A stretch of DNA of 60,000 nt from Phoronis australis (lineage: Eukaryota; Phoronida; Phoronidae): NCBI GenBank assembly GCA_002633005.1, contig NMRA01000124.1, forward strand, positions 515,814 to 575,813, given 5' to 3'. The position numbers were made by a program, and so were the translations under genes. This document shows positions 37,780 to 48,595 of the stretch, piece by piece. The first letter of the stretch is position 1. Each line of letters starts with the position of its first letter. The notes beneath the pieces are model-generated. The model searched no databases, was not told the origin of the DNA, and saw only the letters and a list, made by a program, of their open reading frames with translations.

Positions 37780-37931
37780 ATGGGCGGCTCACCATTGGGG
37801 GCTGAGGGGGCCTATAGCCCCCACTTATTTCAGGGCTGGGTCGCCCATGGGCATTGGCGACGCGTATCATCATAGGAATCTGGCTAGGCTATAGCCCCCC
37901 CCCCCATTAATTTCAGAGCTTCGCCACCCAT
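37780..37931. mobile_element. Tandem dimer of about 75-bp hairpin elements, locus 1
   Basis: Each unit starts ATGGGCGGC or ATGGGCATTGGCG, has GGCTATAGCCCCC in the middle and ends GTCGCCCAT or CGCCACCCAT, so each is a small inverted repeat. Two units lie head to tail and overlap at ATGGG (37847). A similar dimer is at 41745-41890. These are probably very short DNA transposons; a C-tract follows the central GCTATAG. Confidence 0.65.
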
Positions 37932-38324
37932 GCGATCTGCAGTTTTTCTAAAAGTAACGTCAAAAATTGAATAACGGCTGCTTTCCACTTTAAAGCTAGG
38001 TCATCAGCTGTACTATGCAATAGCTTAGAGGAACACTTTATACAATGTATGAGCATAAGAGAATAATGGGATCCAACAAATGCACCTGATCAGGCACTCG
38101 GGTGAATGAAGCTTGGCTGGCTTGTCAATGGCTTGGCGTAATTTATGAGTGGTCTCAAAGGTTTGGTTTCTCGTACGGTTCTCTCACTACACGGATGTCA
38201 CTACCCATATTTTCACGCGTTCTTTGACAAACCTTTTTTCTCTATATATCTAGAGGCAAGTTATAGTATGGCTTTATATAGTGCCGCTTTGACCAGTTTC
38301 TTCATGTTGAAAATTGGGTGGAGT

Positions 38325-38460
38325 TCAGTAGCTGTCTCGCAACGAGAAAAATCTAGCCCCAAATCACGTGCTTTCATTTAAAATACACGGCAATATCTCG
38401 CGTAATCTCGCGAGGTGCTGCTTTTCTAGCGAGGTCCTAACGAAGTCCTAGGGTTATTGA
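38325..38460 (+). mobile_element. 133-bp MITE family, copy 2
   Basis: It shares AATCACGTG, AAAATACACGGCAATATCTC, GCGTAATCTCGCGAGG and GCGAGGTCCTA with the copies at 14485 and 43572. The left terminal block is replaced or deleted by about 11 bp and the right end reads TAGGGTTATTGA. Confidence 0.65.
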
Positions 38461-38769
38461 ACTCTACCCTGTTCTGGCAGTAACTAAAACAGCCCTGTAC
38501 TAGACCCTAAAAAGCTACCAACAGATTGATTATATTTTTATTCAAAATATACCAATTTATATTAATCATACTTTATTATCAATGTAGCTGTTTATACTAT
38601 AACGCATAATAAATCTTGGTTATGTTTATTCGTAAAACATTGTTGGAAGGTAGTTATGTTTTACATACATATTTATATTTATATCAGCGTGCATGAATAT
38701 AAATTCGCATTGCATTTCTTGATTCATAGATGTAAAAATCGATGTATATAATAGGCTTTGTAAGTTCAC

Positions 38770-38907
38770 CCTGACCATCAGTCATAACGCTTACAATTCT
38801 TTCTGGGTTTATTTGCTGGTGCTTGATTTTCTGGAACAAATCGTAAAACAGGTTACGTTGTTCTGGTTTACCAGCATACCAAACAAAATGCAAACGAGCT
38901 TGTCTTG
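38770..38907 (-). pseudogene. Possible DDE-transposase-like fragment
   Basis: After a TACTTTTTGTAG acceptor the minus strand reads RQARLHFVWYAGKPEQRN, LFYDLFQKIKHQQINPER, IVSVMTDGQ; a possible AGG/GTGAAC donor follows, and reading through reaches a stop at 38684. From memory, the spacing of an Arg-rich helix, Y-x-L, N-P-x-R and S-(I/V)-x-x-D-G resembles a metazoan transposase-derived family with a core of the type S-I-I-I-D-G-M-D-Q. The match is short and could be coincidence. Flanks are AT-rich with no partner exon. Confidence 0.3.
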
Positions 38908-39130
38908 CTACAAAAAGTACAAAACATAGGTGAAGCGCTCATTTTTACGGTATTCTATATTGACATCATTAAAAACAATTAGGTCCTCACTTGAGACTTC
39001 CAATCAAATTGTTGTGACCAGATTCTATGAGAGCACCGGTTAGTGAGACTGTATGGATCTTTTCACGCTTTTATTATTAAAAAGCTGGCAACGTTACTGT
39101 GGATGAACTTCTAAAAATCGAGTACGTCTC

Positions 39131-39259
39131 ATGGGCGGATCCAGGATTTTTAGTTAGGGGGAGCCAGAGCAGTATATTGGCACCCCCGAACTGCCAAATG
39201 GAATCTGGAAGAGTTTTAGGGGGGGGGCATAGCCTCCTTGGCCCCCCTCTACATCCATC
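39131..39259. mobile_element. Short element beginning ATGGGCGGATCCAGG
   Basis: ATGGGCGGATCCAGGATTTT is followed by two G-rich tracts and a C-rich tract ending CTACATCCAT. A related structure with clearer inverted ends (GCGCGGATCCA / TGGATCCACGTCC) is at 42812-42946. Sequences of this look are widespread short DNA transposons in invertebrates (from memory). Confidence 0.45.
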
Positions 39260-41024
39260 AGTTTTTATTCACAAAAACCCATGCAAAGCGTCCAGTATCA
39301 ACTGTTGCTGAATGCAAGCTAACAAATCGATCATTCCCGTCAATCAGTGAGCTGGGTTTTCCAGCCACAAGGCCAACCGCGAACGCCAGCTACACGCTAG
39401 CGCAGCCATTATCTAGCGGCAAACCTACGTGACACTGAGTTGCAATAACACAACCTCCGTTTTATGAAAATCTTTAATGGCTTCTGATAAAATTCTGTTG
39501 ATGACATTAATCACATCCTATTAATCATATCAAAAAAATCTCCATGTTTTTACATGTTCTGATCAACATCTGCACCTTCATACAAAGCGTGTCTTTGACA
39601 TTCATGTTACAAAAAATCGATACGAAAATAAGGTTCACGAAAACTGTTTTTATAGTCAAATTCACATGATCATCCATTTCTGTGCAGAGGCTGACGTTTC
39701 CCCCAAACATGCCTGCCACGTGATTTGATTTGATTAGATCTATAATCGAGGAGTGGAAACCATTTCATGGTCACGCCTCTAAATTTCAGCAACATGTATG
39801 ACGGTAAACTCTATTCCCTCACCAGCAGAACCAAACCCGCGGTACAAATCCCAAGACACAGCCCATTAACTCCACAGACGCGCGTGTTCACACTCGCACA
39901 CGCGTACGAACACACATGCGCGTACGCACGTCCACACGAACTGGCCATGCACAGGCATGGAGTATTTCCGTTTGTGATACGGAATAGTGGTGCGAGTGTG
40001 AAAATTTTTATCGCAGGTTTGGAGTCTGCTGGTCAGCGACTGGAGTTAAAGTAATCGTTGTTGGAATTTAGAAGCGTGTTTAGCACTTCACTTTCAAAAT
40101 TTTACCGATGCACTTGTCCTGAAATTGGAAAAATAGTCTCCTGTCGGTGATACATGGTGTTAATTAAAAAACGGGAAAACGTGTACAATTACTGCTATTC
40201 GGTGATACAGCATGAAAACCAGTCGCACTGCATCTAAGAACTTTTTGCAGAATTGCCTGCCTTGCCGGGGGACAATCTATTCATTAACCTTAGTGCTGAG
40301 AAGATGATCTTTGCTTTCAGCGCTGAACTTTTGAGCACAGAAGTCAGCCGGTTAGATATATTCCCCAACCTTTATGTTCTGTCATTTCACCCAAAGCCAA
40401 AAGGGGTCACTTCAAACTTACGATGGCCTGAGGCACATTTTGAAATACCAAGTTGTTTATTGAAAACTTGCATTTAATATTGAAATTCACCCAGAGTTTT
40501 TTGTGATGGCTTCGTTGGCTGTAGACCTTTTGCACTAACTTACAAAACGGAGCATCGGCAAGTGCAACCAGTAAAGGGCTTCATGTTAGATATGCATCAA
40601 GAATGACTTACATGTAAAATCGTCCACTGTGGCTAACGTTAAAACATGCGCAATTTTGCTCGAGACTGGTTCTCGGTGAACTCAGACACACTGTTCAGCG
40701 GCTCACTTCTATTTCGTGCACTCGGACCTTCAGAAAAGTTGAAGTTACTTCAGTAGTTGGATGAAATCTCTCGGACTCTGGCTGGAGCAAACTCACAGTT
40801 GTATGACTGAGAGTTTTACTTTACTTTAACAAGTACTCTTACCTAGGCAAACAGATACATGTAACGAAATTCAAGTACTTCAAAAGCCCACTTCACCGTT
40901 GAAGACAACCATTGCCAAAAGAACAGTGGCCAATCATTAATTGAAAAATACATCGTTGTTGAGCTTGTATTCTGAAACAACTTATTGACAATCACAAGAA
41001 GGGAGCGAATATACGAACCAACAC

Positions 41025-41288
41025 CTGCACAAGAATGATTTTTAGTTTGCATTTGATTGACAGTTCTTTATCCGTCAAAACCGTGCTCAGTGCATTAACG
41101 ACACGCCGTGACAAGCCAACTTCCAGATCACAAGCAATAACGAATTTTAGTTCTTTTAAAGCCCTGAGATCCTCTCCCATTTGAGTACAGAACAATCTGA
41201 GACTGATTTCATAACGGTAAGTCGTGTCAAAAGTTAATTTTCGTGAAGGCCAGGCTAACGGTAGCGGATTACCTTCATAATATTGCAC
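41025..41288 (-). CDS. Putative exon with a death-effector-like helix pattern
   Basis: An open minus-strand frame reads YRYEISLRLFCTQMGEDLRA, then LKELKFVIACDLEVG, SRRVVNALSTVLTDKEL and KCKLKIILVQ, ending at a CAG/GTGTTG donor. The run (helix) G-E-D-L-x-x-L-K-x-L-K-F, (x) D-L, (x) A-L, (x) L is like the first helices of death effector domains of caspase-8/FADD type. The match is by eye and no catalytic partner is seen. An upstream TGA limits the frame and the acceptor is not clear. A further open stretch with a perfect GTAAGT donor is at 40422-40580 on the same strand. Identity uncertain. Confidence 0.25.
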
Positions 41289-41744
41289 TAATCAACAAAA
41301 ATAAGCCCACCACATATGCGCACGCGTCACGAAGTATGTGCATCAGATTTGTTTGAAGTATAGACTTGCCCCGTGAATTTAGTTAGCACCTGACTAAGTC
41401 TACCTATAAACTCCATTAACTTAAGTCAACCGCGAACGATTACAAATAAGATTCGAAATGTAAATCCGGCAATGAAAACGTTACAATTTATCATGATCAC
41501 AAGCCGCTAAAACATACGACAACGTCAACTTAAGTTTTATCCTAGCAACTAAATCACATTTCTGTGGGAAATAACGAGTTAAATATTTTAACCAAGAACA
41601 TACATCGCTGTTGTTACGCTTCTGCCTTTGAATCAAGTGCACGGAGGACGATACCTCAGCTAAAATGTGTGCTTGCTCTACCTGTATTCAGCTGTCTACG
41701 GTGTCCCAATGTTCAATTCTTCAGACACAACAAACTTTTATACC

Positions 41745-41890
41745 GTGGGCGGCGCACCATAGGAGGCTGGGAGGCCATAGCCCCCCCCCCCCTCTTTTTT
41801 CAGTGCTGCGCCGCCCATAGTCTATGGGCGATGCAACACAGGGGGGCTGGGAGCTATAGCCCCCACTTTTTTCAGTGCTGCGCTGCTCAT
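41745..41890. mobile_element. Tandem dimer of about 72-bp hairpin elements, locus 2
   Basis: Unit 1 runs GTGGGCGGCGCACCATAGG to TGCTGCGCCGCCCAT; unit 2 runs ATGGGCGATGCAACACAGG to TGCTGCGCTGCTCAT. Both contain GCCATAGCCCCC or GCTATAGCCCCC and TTTTTTCAGTGCTGCG. The match with 37780-37931 in both sequence and dimer layout is clear. Confidence 0.7.
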
Positions 41891-41900
41891 GTAAACAGCA

Positions 41901-42312
41901 ACAGCCATCAGTTATAACGTTCATTCAAGGTTAGAATGATGCCGGTAATACGCACATTCAGATGAGCAACACATAGTTTAAAAACTGAAACCAGAAAATT
42001 AAAGCTTACCTTACTTTTACGCGACACTTGGAGTACACCCTTACTTCGATGATTACAAACTTGTCAACGTTTACAATGTTGTAACAAAGGGGTAAACAGT
42101 TCCTACAAATTGGCATTGAAGTCAACAAAACTAGCGTGCACCTGTTTTCGCAGCTCCACAGCATCTGAGATGAGAAAAGCTGATATCTCCGTCGACCTGC
42201 CGTTATGTTTTTCCTCATCAACAGCGGTATTCTCAATGCTCAATCATGCGTAACGCTAACACATGGTACACGGAGATCTACAATGATTAAAAAGGGCATT
42301 CTATAGATTGAA
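41901..42312. repeat. 412-bp tandem duplication, copy 1
   Basis: This segment is repeated at 42321-42732 with a period of 420 bp. By eye only two substitutions are seen (T/C near 41938, C/A near 42068). An N separates the copies at 42313. Copy 1 and copy 2 each contain a minus-strand open stretch (TAVDEEKHNGRSTEISAF ... AVELRKQ) followed by CAG/GTGCAC, which could be an exon but is unrecognised. Confidence 0.95.
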
Positions 42313-42320
42313 NAACAGGA

Positions 42321-42732
42321 ACAGCCATCAGTTATAACGTTCATTCAAGGTTAGAACGATGCCGGTAATACGCACATTCAGATGAGCAACACATAGTTTA
42401 AAAACTGAAACCAGAAAATTAAAGCTTACCTTACTTTTACGCGACACTTGGAGTACACCCTTACTTCGATGATTACAAACTTGTCAAAGTTTACAATGTT
42501 GTAACAAAGGGGTAAACAGTTCCTACAAATTGGCATTGAAGTCAACAAAACTAGCGTGCACCTGTTTTCGCAGCTCCACAGCATCTGAGATGAGAAAAGC
42601 TGATATCTCCGTCGACCTGCCGTTATGTTTTTCCTCATCAACAGCGGTATTCTCAATGCTCAATCATGCGTAACGCTAACACATGGTACACGGAGATCTA
42701 CAATGATTAAAAAGGGCATTCTATAGATTGAA
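42321..42732. repeat. 412-bp tandem duplication, copy 2
   Basis: Nearly identical to 41901-42312. The very low divergence means a recent duplication or an assembly artefact, for example two haplotypes joined end to end; the adjacent N favours caution. Confidence 0.95.
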
Positions 42733-42811
42733 CAGTGACTGATGTTTTCTGTAAAAAATAGGCGATACAAATGTTGTTGACTTCCCCCCTCGGCGTTAGC
42801 ACATTTGTAAG

Positions 42812-42946
42812 CAGGCGCGGATCCAAAAGGGGGGGCAGACCCCTAACTCGGTCACTTTTCCATCGCTGTATTGGAAGAATTCCAAGATTGGCCTTGAGTG
42901 TGTTTGTGTTTGCTCTTTTTCGTACAAAATCCTGGATCCACGTCCG
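42812..42946. mobile_element. Short inverted-repeat element with GGATCCA ends
   Basis: GCGCGGATCCAAAAGGGGG on the left and AAAATCCTGGATCCACGTCC on the right form imperfect inverted ends about 135 bp apart. It is related in look to 39131-39259. Confidence 0.5.
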
Positions 42947-43571
42947 GTAATAGGTTAGTTGTAATAAGTTTAGTATCTATTTAGTATTGTGGTTGACCGT
43001 GTTCCAGTAAGTCAATAAATGGCCATGATTGAAATTATATGGCACATAATTCAAAAAAAAATCTGCCACAATTTTATAACAAAACTGTGTAAACATTACA
43101 GTTTTCCGGTCTTGATCACACGACTGGCAAAGTAATTGTCCACCGAAGTGGTATTGAAACGAGTATTCCTGTCAGAGGCAAGCGGTCAGCATATATGGCA
43201 AAAATACTGCCCTCATGGGGGTCCAATATAATTTTCCGAAGGACAAAAGTCCGTGTAAACCCTACAAATGGCATGCTGACGAACGAAAACGAATTGCTCA
43301 AAGTTCCCGATGAGTACTTTCAGGATGGCTGAAAGAGACTGAGAATGAATGACAATGAAATCAAAGGAAAATGTCGAATTTGATCGAATTCACCGAGCAA
43401 TCCGTCAATTAAAGTGACCGCGTCTTCGACCAGCATTTAACGACTCAATACTTATGCAGTCACTTGCTCAGTTGCATGAACGTCGACCAATTGAACCATC
43501 TTCTCTACATCGGTGGTGCTTTCAATAAACGTAAGAATTTCTCGAAAAAGCAAGACCAGTCTCCCGTTCAG

Positions 43572-43706
43572 TCAGTAACCGCTAGGACCTCTATAAAAAG
43601 CAAGGCTTCGCGAGATTACGTGAGATATTGCCGTGTATTTTAAACTAGAACACGTGACTTTAGCTAGATTTTAGCTAGGTCCTAGCATAGGTCCTAATGT
43701 TACTGG
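43572..43706 (-). mobile_element. 133-bp MITE family, copy 3
   Basis: This is the reverse-oriented relative of 14485-14617. It starts TCAGTAACCGCTAGGACCTC and ends GGTCCTAATGTTACTGGA, with GCGAGATTACGTGAGATATT and AACACGTGACTTTAGCTAG inside. Both terminal inverted repeats are intact. Confidence 0.8.
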
Positions 43707-44609
43707 ACGCACGCCAGGTAAAATGACTCGCGAAAAAGGCTAGTCTTCCGCCAATATGCTCGGGAGCTTACTCGCCTACCTTAGTAAAATGGGGACAAAG
43801 CATCTGCTCAGAGTTATCGCCTATTTCCTTTGCTAACATGACGTTGAGGCTCAGCAGTACATGTACGTCTTATGAGGGCAATTTGTGAGTACACAAAATA
43901 CGCGCGTTTTTGAACCAACATTTAAATAAGTTAAATCGTCTCAGTGGTTCATAAAACTTGAACATGAAATAAGAAAAAATTAATATCCTACCCAGATATC
44001 CATTCGTCACGTTGATCTACTTTTGCGAACTAAATTGTCAATAGATCCGGAGATCTCACGACCCCTAGCGGTCATTTCTGTTTCCACTTGAGGAGTCATT
44101 GAATTTGCGAAGAACTCTGAGTAGTATTATTACTACGTAAACACTTGCACGAGTGCCGACTGTTCAGCTTCGAATATTTTCAATTGACACGTGTCAAGCA
44201 TAGCATGTAAAGTCTGACGTCGCGCACCGAATTTTAAATTAGTCAAAGCTCGTTTTGTGACAGTTTACAAGGTTTGAAGGCATGTCATAAACAAGTGTCA
44301 GTGCATTGCGAAACATGTCTAAATATTCGCCCAACGAATTTGGGAATTTGGGAATTGTGCGTATGAAAAGTTTTGGAAATTTGTTTACCTTCGTTCTTTG
44401 AATTCATTATATAAGGCAGGACGCCTTTACTGTCACGACGATATTTTTGTATTCAGAATAGCTGTCGTTCGTTAACGCTGAATCATAAAAACAGTCTTCA
44501 AGAAAGACTTATTATCTGTGAAATGCCAGTCTTCAATAAGGAAGTATTTTGCAGTTATCAACAAGAAAAGCAATCCTCAACAAGGAACATTTTTCCAGAG
44601 GAGGAAATG

Positions 44610-44676
44610 TGACTTAGTGTGATAGATGCCCGCTTCTTACTCGAGGTCGTGCGTTCGAGTCCCACTGGGCTACAAT
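44610..44676 (+). repeat. tRNA-derived SINE head
   Basis: CTTAGTGTGATAGATGCCC matches a pol III A box, and GGTCGTGCGTTCGAGTCCCA carries a canonical B box with a nearly closed T arm (GTGCG/CCCAC, one mismatch). No anticodon stem can be drawn, so this is a SINE rather than a working tRNA gene. Confidence 0.55.
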
Positions 44677-46797
44677 ACTAGACCCTTGAGTCAGGTTTCT
44701 AGCTCCTCGGCTCGGTTTTAACTGTATATTAAGAAAGCATAAAAATGATTCCAGACAATCTGTGCAATGGGCCCACATGCGCGGCCTGCGCACGTCTGGC
44801 ACAACGTGTACCAGATCGCAAGCAATTTTTTAAAGGAACATTTGACGGCAAAGCTGGTTTTTCCGGCATTTCACCTTACGGACAAAGATTGTACAACGAA
44901 CCTTTGAAAAATGAACTGGTCATAATTTGCTGCATGAGATGCATATATTGAAACACATAGGCTTATCTGTGGAAGCAACTCTTTGAAATAATTAGTATAT
45001 GAATAGTATAGATGATCTATAGTTATTTAAACAGGCAGAAATTTGCGCTAAAATCGTGTAAAACATGATTTTTTCGTTAAGTGTACAAAGCTTTTTAAAC
45101 CTGAACATTGAGAATCTTACCAATGACTACAATAGCATCTGGCGGTCAGTTATCGTAGCCTATTTCTGAGATGACATTTTCGCAAAATGACCTCAGTGTT
45201 CAGACCGACCGCGCTTTAAGCGTACAATCAAGTGTTGTTTTTTTTGTTTAGTTGGTCTTGGACTGTTACATCTTTTAATGTAAATTATATTGTTAAAAAT
45301 CACACTGCGTGAGCATATTGTTGCGAAGTATGCTCAGTACATGGTATTTATTTACCTTACAAGCCATCGTCATAACCTCCCATTCATGAGTCTTCGTCAT
45401 ATTACCTGCATGACGCGCTATATTTCCAACACCGTACAACGCTTAATTCTCACGAGACTTCTTCACGCAGGTCTCTGCTTTGCCAGCACACAGCCTAGTG
45501 AATGCACTGAGCGATCGATGTTACTGTAGAAACATTACTACTTAATGAATAAATAAATAGTACGTTGTCAGAATGCAACAGTTTGTTGTTGAAATCCTAT
45601 TAATTATTGAGAATCATTAAGATCGTGTAGAAACCTTGAAAAACGTCTAAATTTGGCTAACTTCGGAACATCATATCCGCTAGAAATGACTAACTGTGTT
45701 CATTCGAAACTTTCAGATACTATGCTTCGTATAAACGATGCTGGGAATTGTTATAAAATGTCCCACTTTTGCATGAGAGGCAGTTAAAAACATGACTTAA
45801 ATGACTTCCACATCAAAATTTGCAGAACACGAAAATGAACATTTCATAAAACTGTAAAAGCGATTTTGAGATTTCATCTTGAACATTTTATGTCAAGCAG
45901 AACAAAATCGGTCCTATTATTCATACCGTTATTTTGCCGTCAACGTACTTTTATTTCTGCTACATTTTTCTAAGAAAATATGGCCACATGACTCATTTAA
46001 TATCAAATTGATATAAGTAAAAAATCAAATTTTACAGGCTTTCTACATTCATAAATCCATATTCATATATTTAGCTATATACACTGATGTGCCGACGAGG
46101 TCTTAGTAACCTTTAAGTAGTATCTCATCCATCAAGACGCGCATCTTTTGTTCCATGTCAACAAGGCTGAGTTGGCGAGCGCAAATGGACCCTGCACAGT
46201 GTGTCAACAGGAAGAATGTCTTATTCAGAAGAAGGCAGTTGACTAACTTTCTGTTCATTTCCGCATTTCAAAACGGATGCATAGAATACATAACACAGGT
46301 GATTATTAATCTGTACTTAGTCAGGTAACCGACGTCTAACAACTTTTTAGTATATGTAGCTTTGAATATCCTATAAGCAGTATGGAAAATGGCAAGTCTG
46401 TTGGATTCGTGGCGTTTCGATGACCTCGTTGTCGGGCTCAGAACGAGAGCACTTCTATCGTCGTGACTATCGCGACCCCTGGCGACTAAATAGGAATGTG
46501 TGCACATTGCTAGCGGTCAAATGAATATTTGAATGAATGTATGTCTCGTAATACTGCATAAAACGCTTCACCTGCTACGACATGGCCATGAGTCAACTGT
46601 GCGAACGGTTTGAAATGAATCATTTGAGTGGGCACAGCATTATCATCATATTAACAATTTGTTATTGGTCGCAATAACGACAACTTGGGATTGACGTTAC
46701 ACAACCAATAATGCGCCCGTTTTGAAATTAACGGCCCCACTATCATTCTAAAGTACACTGTATAACTAACAACGTTACACATGTTAGCGAGCTATGT

Positions 46798-47004
46798 GTG
46801 AATTGTTTAAGCGCTTATTCGATAATAATTGCGCAGTTTCGATGTTCAGGTAACTCACTTAATGTAGAGAAAGGTAGACATATGGGTATGCTTAGAAGTG
46901 AGAGAATATGCGGCATATGCAATCTGGGTGCAATTGAAGATGTCGGTGCCCTGTTCTTGAAGACCTTAGAAAAAATCTTCTACAATAGCTACCATAGCTT
47001 GTGA
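46798..47004 (+). pseudogene. LINE (non-LTR retrotransposon) reverse-transcriptase tail remnant
   Basis: The frame contains FRCSGNSLNVEKGRHMG, LRSERICGICNLGAIEDVG. From memory this is the conserved C-terminal region after the reverse transcriptase in many animal LINE ORF2 proteins: (F/L)R-x-G-x-x-x-L-x-(I/V)-E-x-G-R, then R-x-x-R-x-C-x-x-C-x-x-x-x-(I/V)-x-D-E-x-H-x-L-x-x-C. The Cys-x-x-Cys pair is kept, but the following His and Cys are lost (GALFLKT), so the copy is decayed and truncated. It is probably a dead 3' fragment; upstream ORF2 sequence is not present. Confidence 0.65.
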
Positions 47005-47464
47005 ATGTTAACTCTCCTCTTTTAAGGTTATTCCGACAGAAAAATCAGCATAGTATCCAGCGCCTTGTATTGTATATTCAGAAGGCTATGGCTTTAAGCG
47101 AAGAAGTGCTCTCTGTGTGTAAATACAGGCCCGTAGCCAGGGTTTCGGGGGATCGATCACCCCCCTCAGGCAAAAAGGTCCAGCCCCAGCCTTTCCGTTA
47201 AAGATAGCATGTAGATGGACAACAAGAACAGCAAAATTGTTGCAACTACTGGTACTACTAACTAAAATGATAACTAAGTTAGTAGTAATTTTGAATTTGC
47301 TTTTGATTCAAAGTGTTTCACGTAATCGTTGGGCCGTACCCGGCCCAATTTCGACCCAATGTTTTAGCGAAGATGACAAGATCGTGCAACAGACGATTAG
47401 AGGAGGCTTTACTTCATTCGTTGGCATTGGACATGCGTGGTTGCTACATCATTATCGTCGATAT

Positions 47465-47875
47465 TATCGTTGACCAAATGGGTAAACGTTACACCGTTAA
47501 ATTACGTGCGTAAGTTAATTCTTGTTAGAGGCGTAAAGTAATTATTTGCGGTGTCAAGTAATTATTTGAGGCGTAAAGTAATTATTTGCGGTGTAAGATA
47601 ATTATTTACGGCGTAAAGTAATTATTTGCCTCGCTAAAAGTTACTTTACGCTGCAAATAATTTTCTTTTCGCCCTAAACAGTTACTTTACGCCGTAAATA
47701 ATTACTTTACACCGCAAAATTACTTTACGCCGTAAAGATTTGCTTTCGCCGAAAATAATTACTTTACGCCTCAAATAATTACTTTACGCCTCAAATAATT
47801 ACTTTACGCCTCTCACAAGAATTATCTTACGTACGTAATTTAACGGTGTAACGTTCACCTATTTGAGCAACGATA
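47465..47875. mobile_element. Inverted-repeat element made of opposing arrays of about 20-bp units
   Basis: The outer ends TATCGTTGACCAAATGGGTA and (inverted) CACCTATTTGAGCAACGATA pair, followed by GTTACACCGTTAAATTACGT and its complement. Inside, the left half has about five units of GGCGTAAAGTAATTATTTGC. The right half has about seven units of the reverse complement (AATTACTTTACGCC), with a switch point near 47640. The whole can fold into a long hairpin with many registers. There is no coding sequence. Confidence 0.8.
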
Positions 47876-48465
47876 CAGCATAGGGTAACGAGGGAGTCTA
47901 GAAGCAAATGTCTATAACTAGCTAAGCTATAAAGCAGCGAAAGAGCTCCCAAAATGTAGTGTGGTGTGAAACCCTTAAAATCGACCAAGACACAAAACAG
48001 CAGAAAATACGTTTGTTATCTGCTATTTTGGCATACTTGCTAGCATAGTATGGTAAGGTGCAGGTATTTTCAAATTTCGAATTGAAGGTGATCGTCAAAT
48101 GATTGTTGATCATCCAATGTCCACTTTGATTGTGGATTGGTGGATTGACATGCATGTGCGTCTACACGTGTGCGCGTTTCCAATTTTTAAATCCAGTTCA
48201 TGCTCACGGTAAGTTCACTATAGGCGGTCTTCCGTTGCTGCTCAAATAAAAAACAGACATTTAACTCCCGTGTGTTCTTGCCCTGAGAAAACCCCGACGA
48301 GCATGTTCACAGTATAAGGGAAAAGTAATCTACACCTAATAAAACTTTGGTCAATGAAGAAAGTATTCTCTTGTCAATCAGTGTCAGTGGTACACAGCCT
48401 CGCTGACTGCATACGAGCAACAGAGTTAATGGAAAAGACTTCTTAAGTTACATGTCACTATTCAG

Positions 48466-48595
48466 AAGGTTCCCTACTCCGAAAGTCCACTACTCCGAAG
48501 GTTCGCTTCTCCGAAGGTTTGCTACCTCCGAAAGTTCAGTATAACTACGAATGTCCACAATTCCGAAACCAGAAGTCCGACAGTTCATTACTCGA
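48466..48595 (+). repeat. Short minisatellite, unit about 17-19 bp
   Basis: CTCCGAAGGTTCGCTTCTC-type units repeat about seven times, becoming more irregular toward the right (TACGAATGTCCACAATTCCG, CCAGAAGTCCGACAGTTC). Confidence 0.75.

Larger units (their letters stand above)
42947..46797. other. Non-coding stretch with scattered repeats
   Basis: Apart from the MITE at 43572 and the SINE at 44610 nothing is recognised here. Open frames at 44745-44951 and 45290-45529 show no family resemblance. Confidence 0.5.

Noticed and set aside
42006-42656. Two identical-looking 76-codon minus-strand frames
   Set aside because: They are copies of one frame caused by the 412-bp duplication and have no family resemblance; the neighbouring frame looks slightly more protein-like but is also unproven.
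44614-44676. Functional tRNA gene
   Set aside because: A and B boxes are present but no anticodon or acceptor stem can be formed.
47520-47820. CRISPR-like array of about 20-bp units
   Set aside because: Units are contiguous without unique spacers, reverse orientation midway, and the context is animal DNA.
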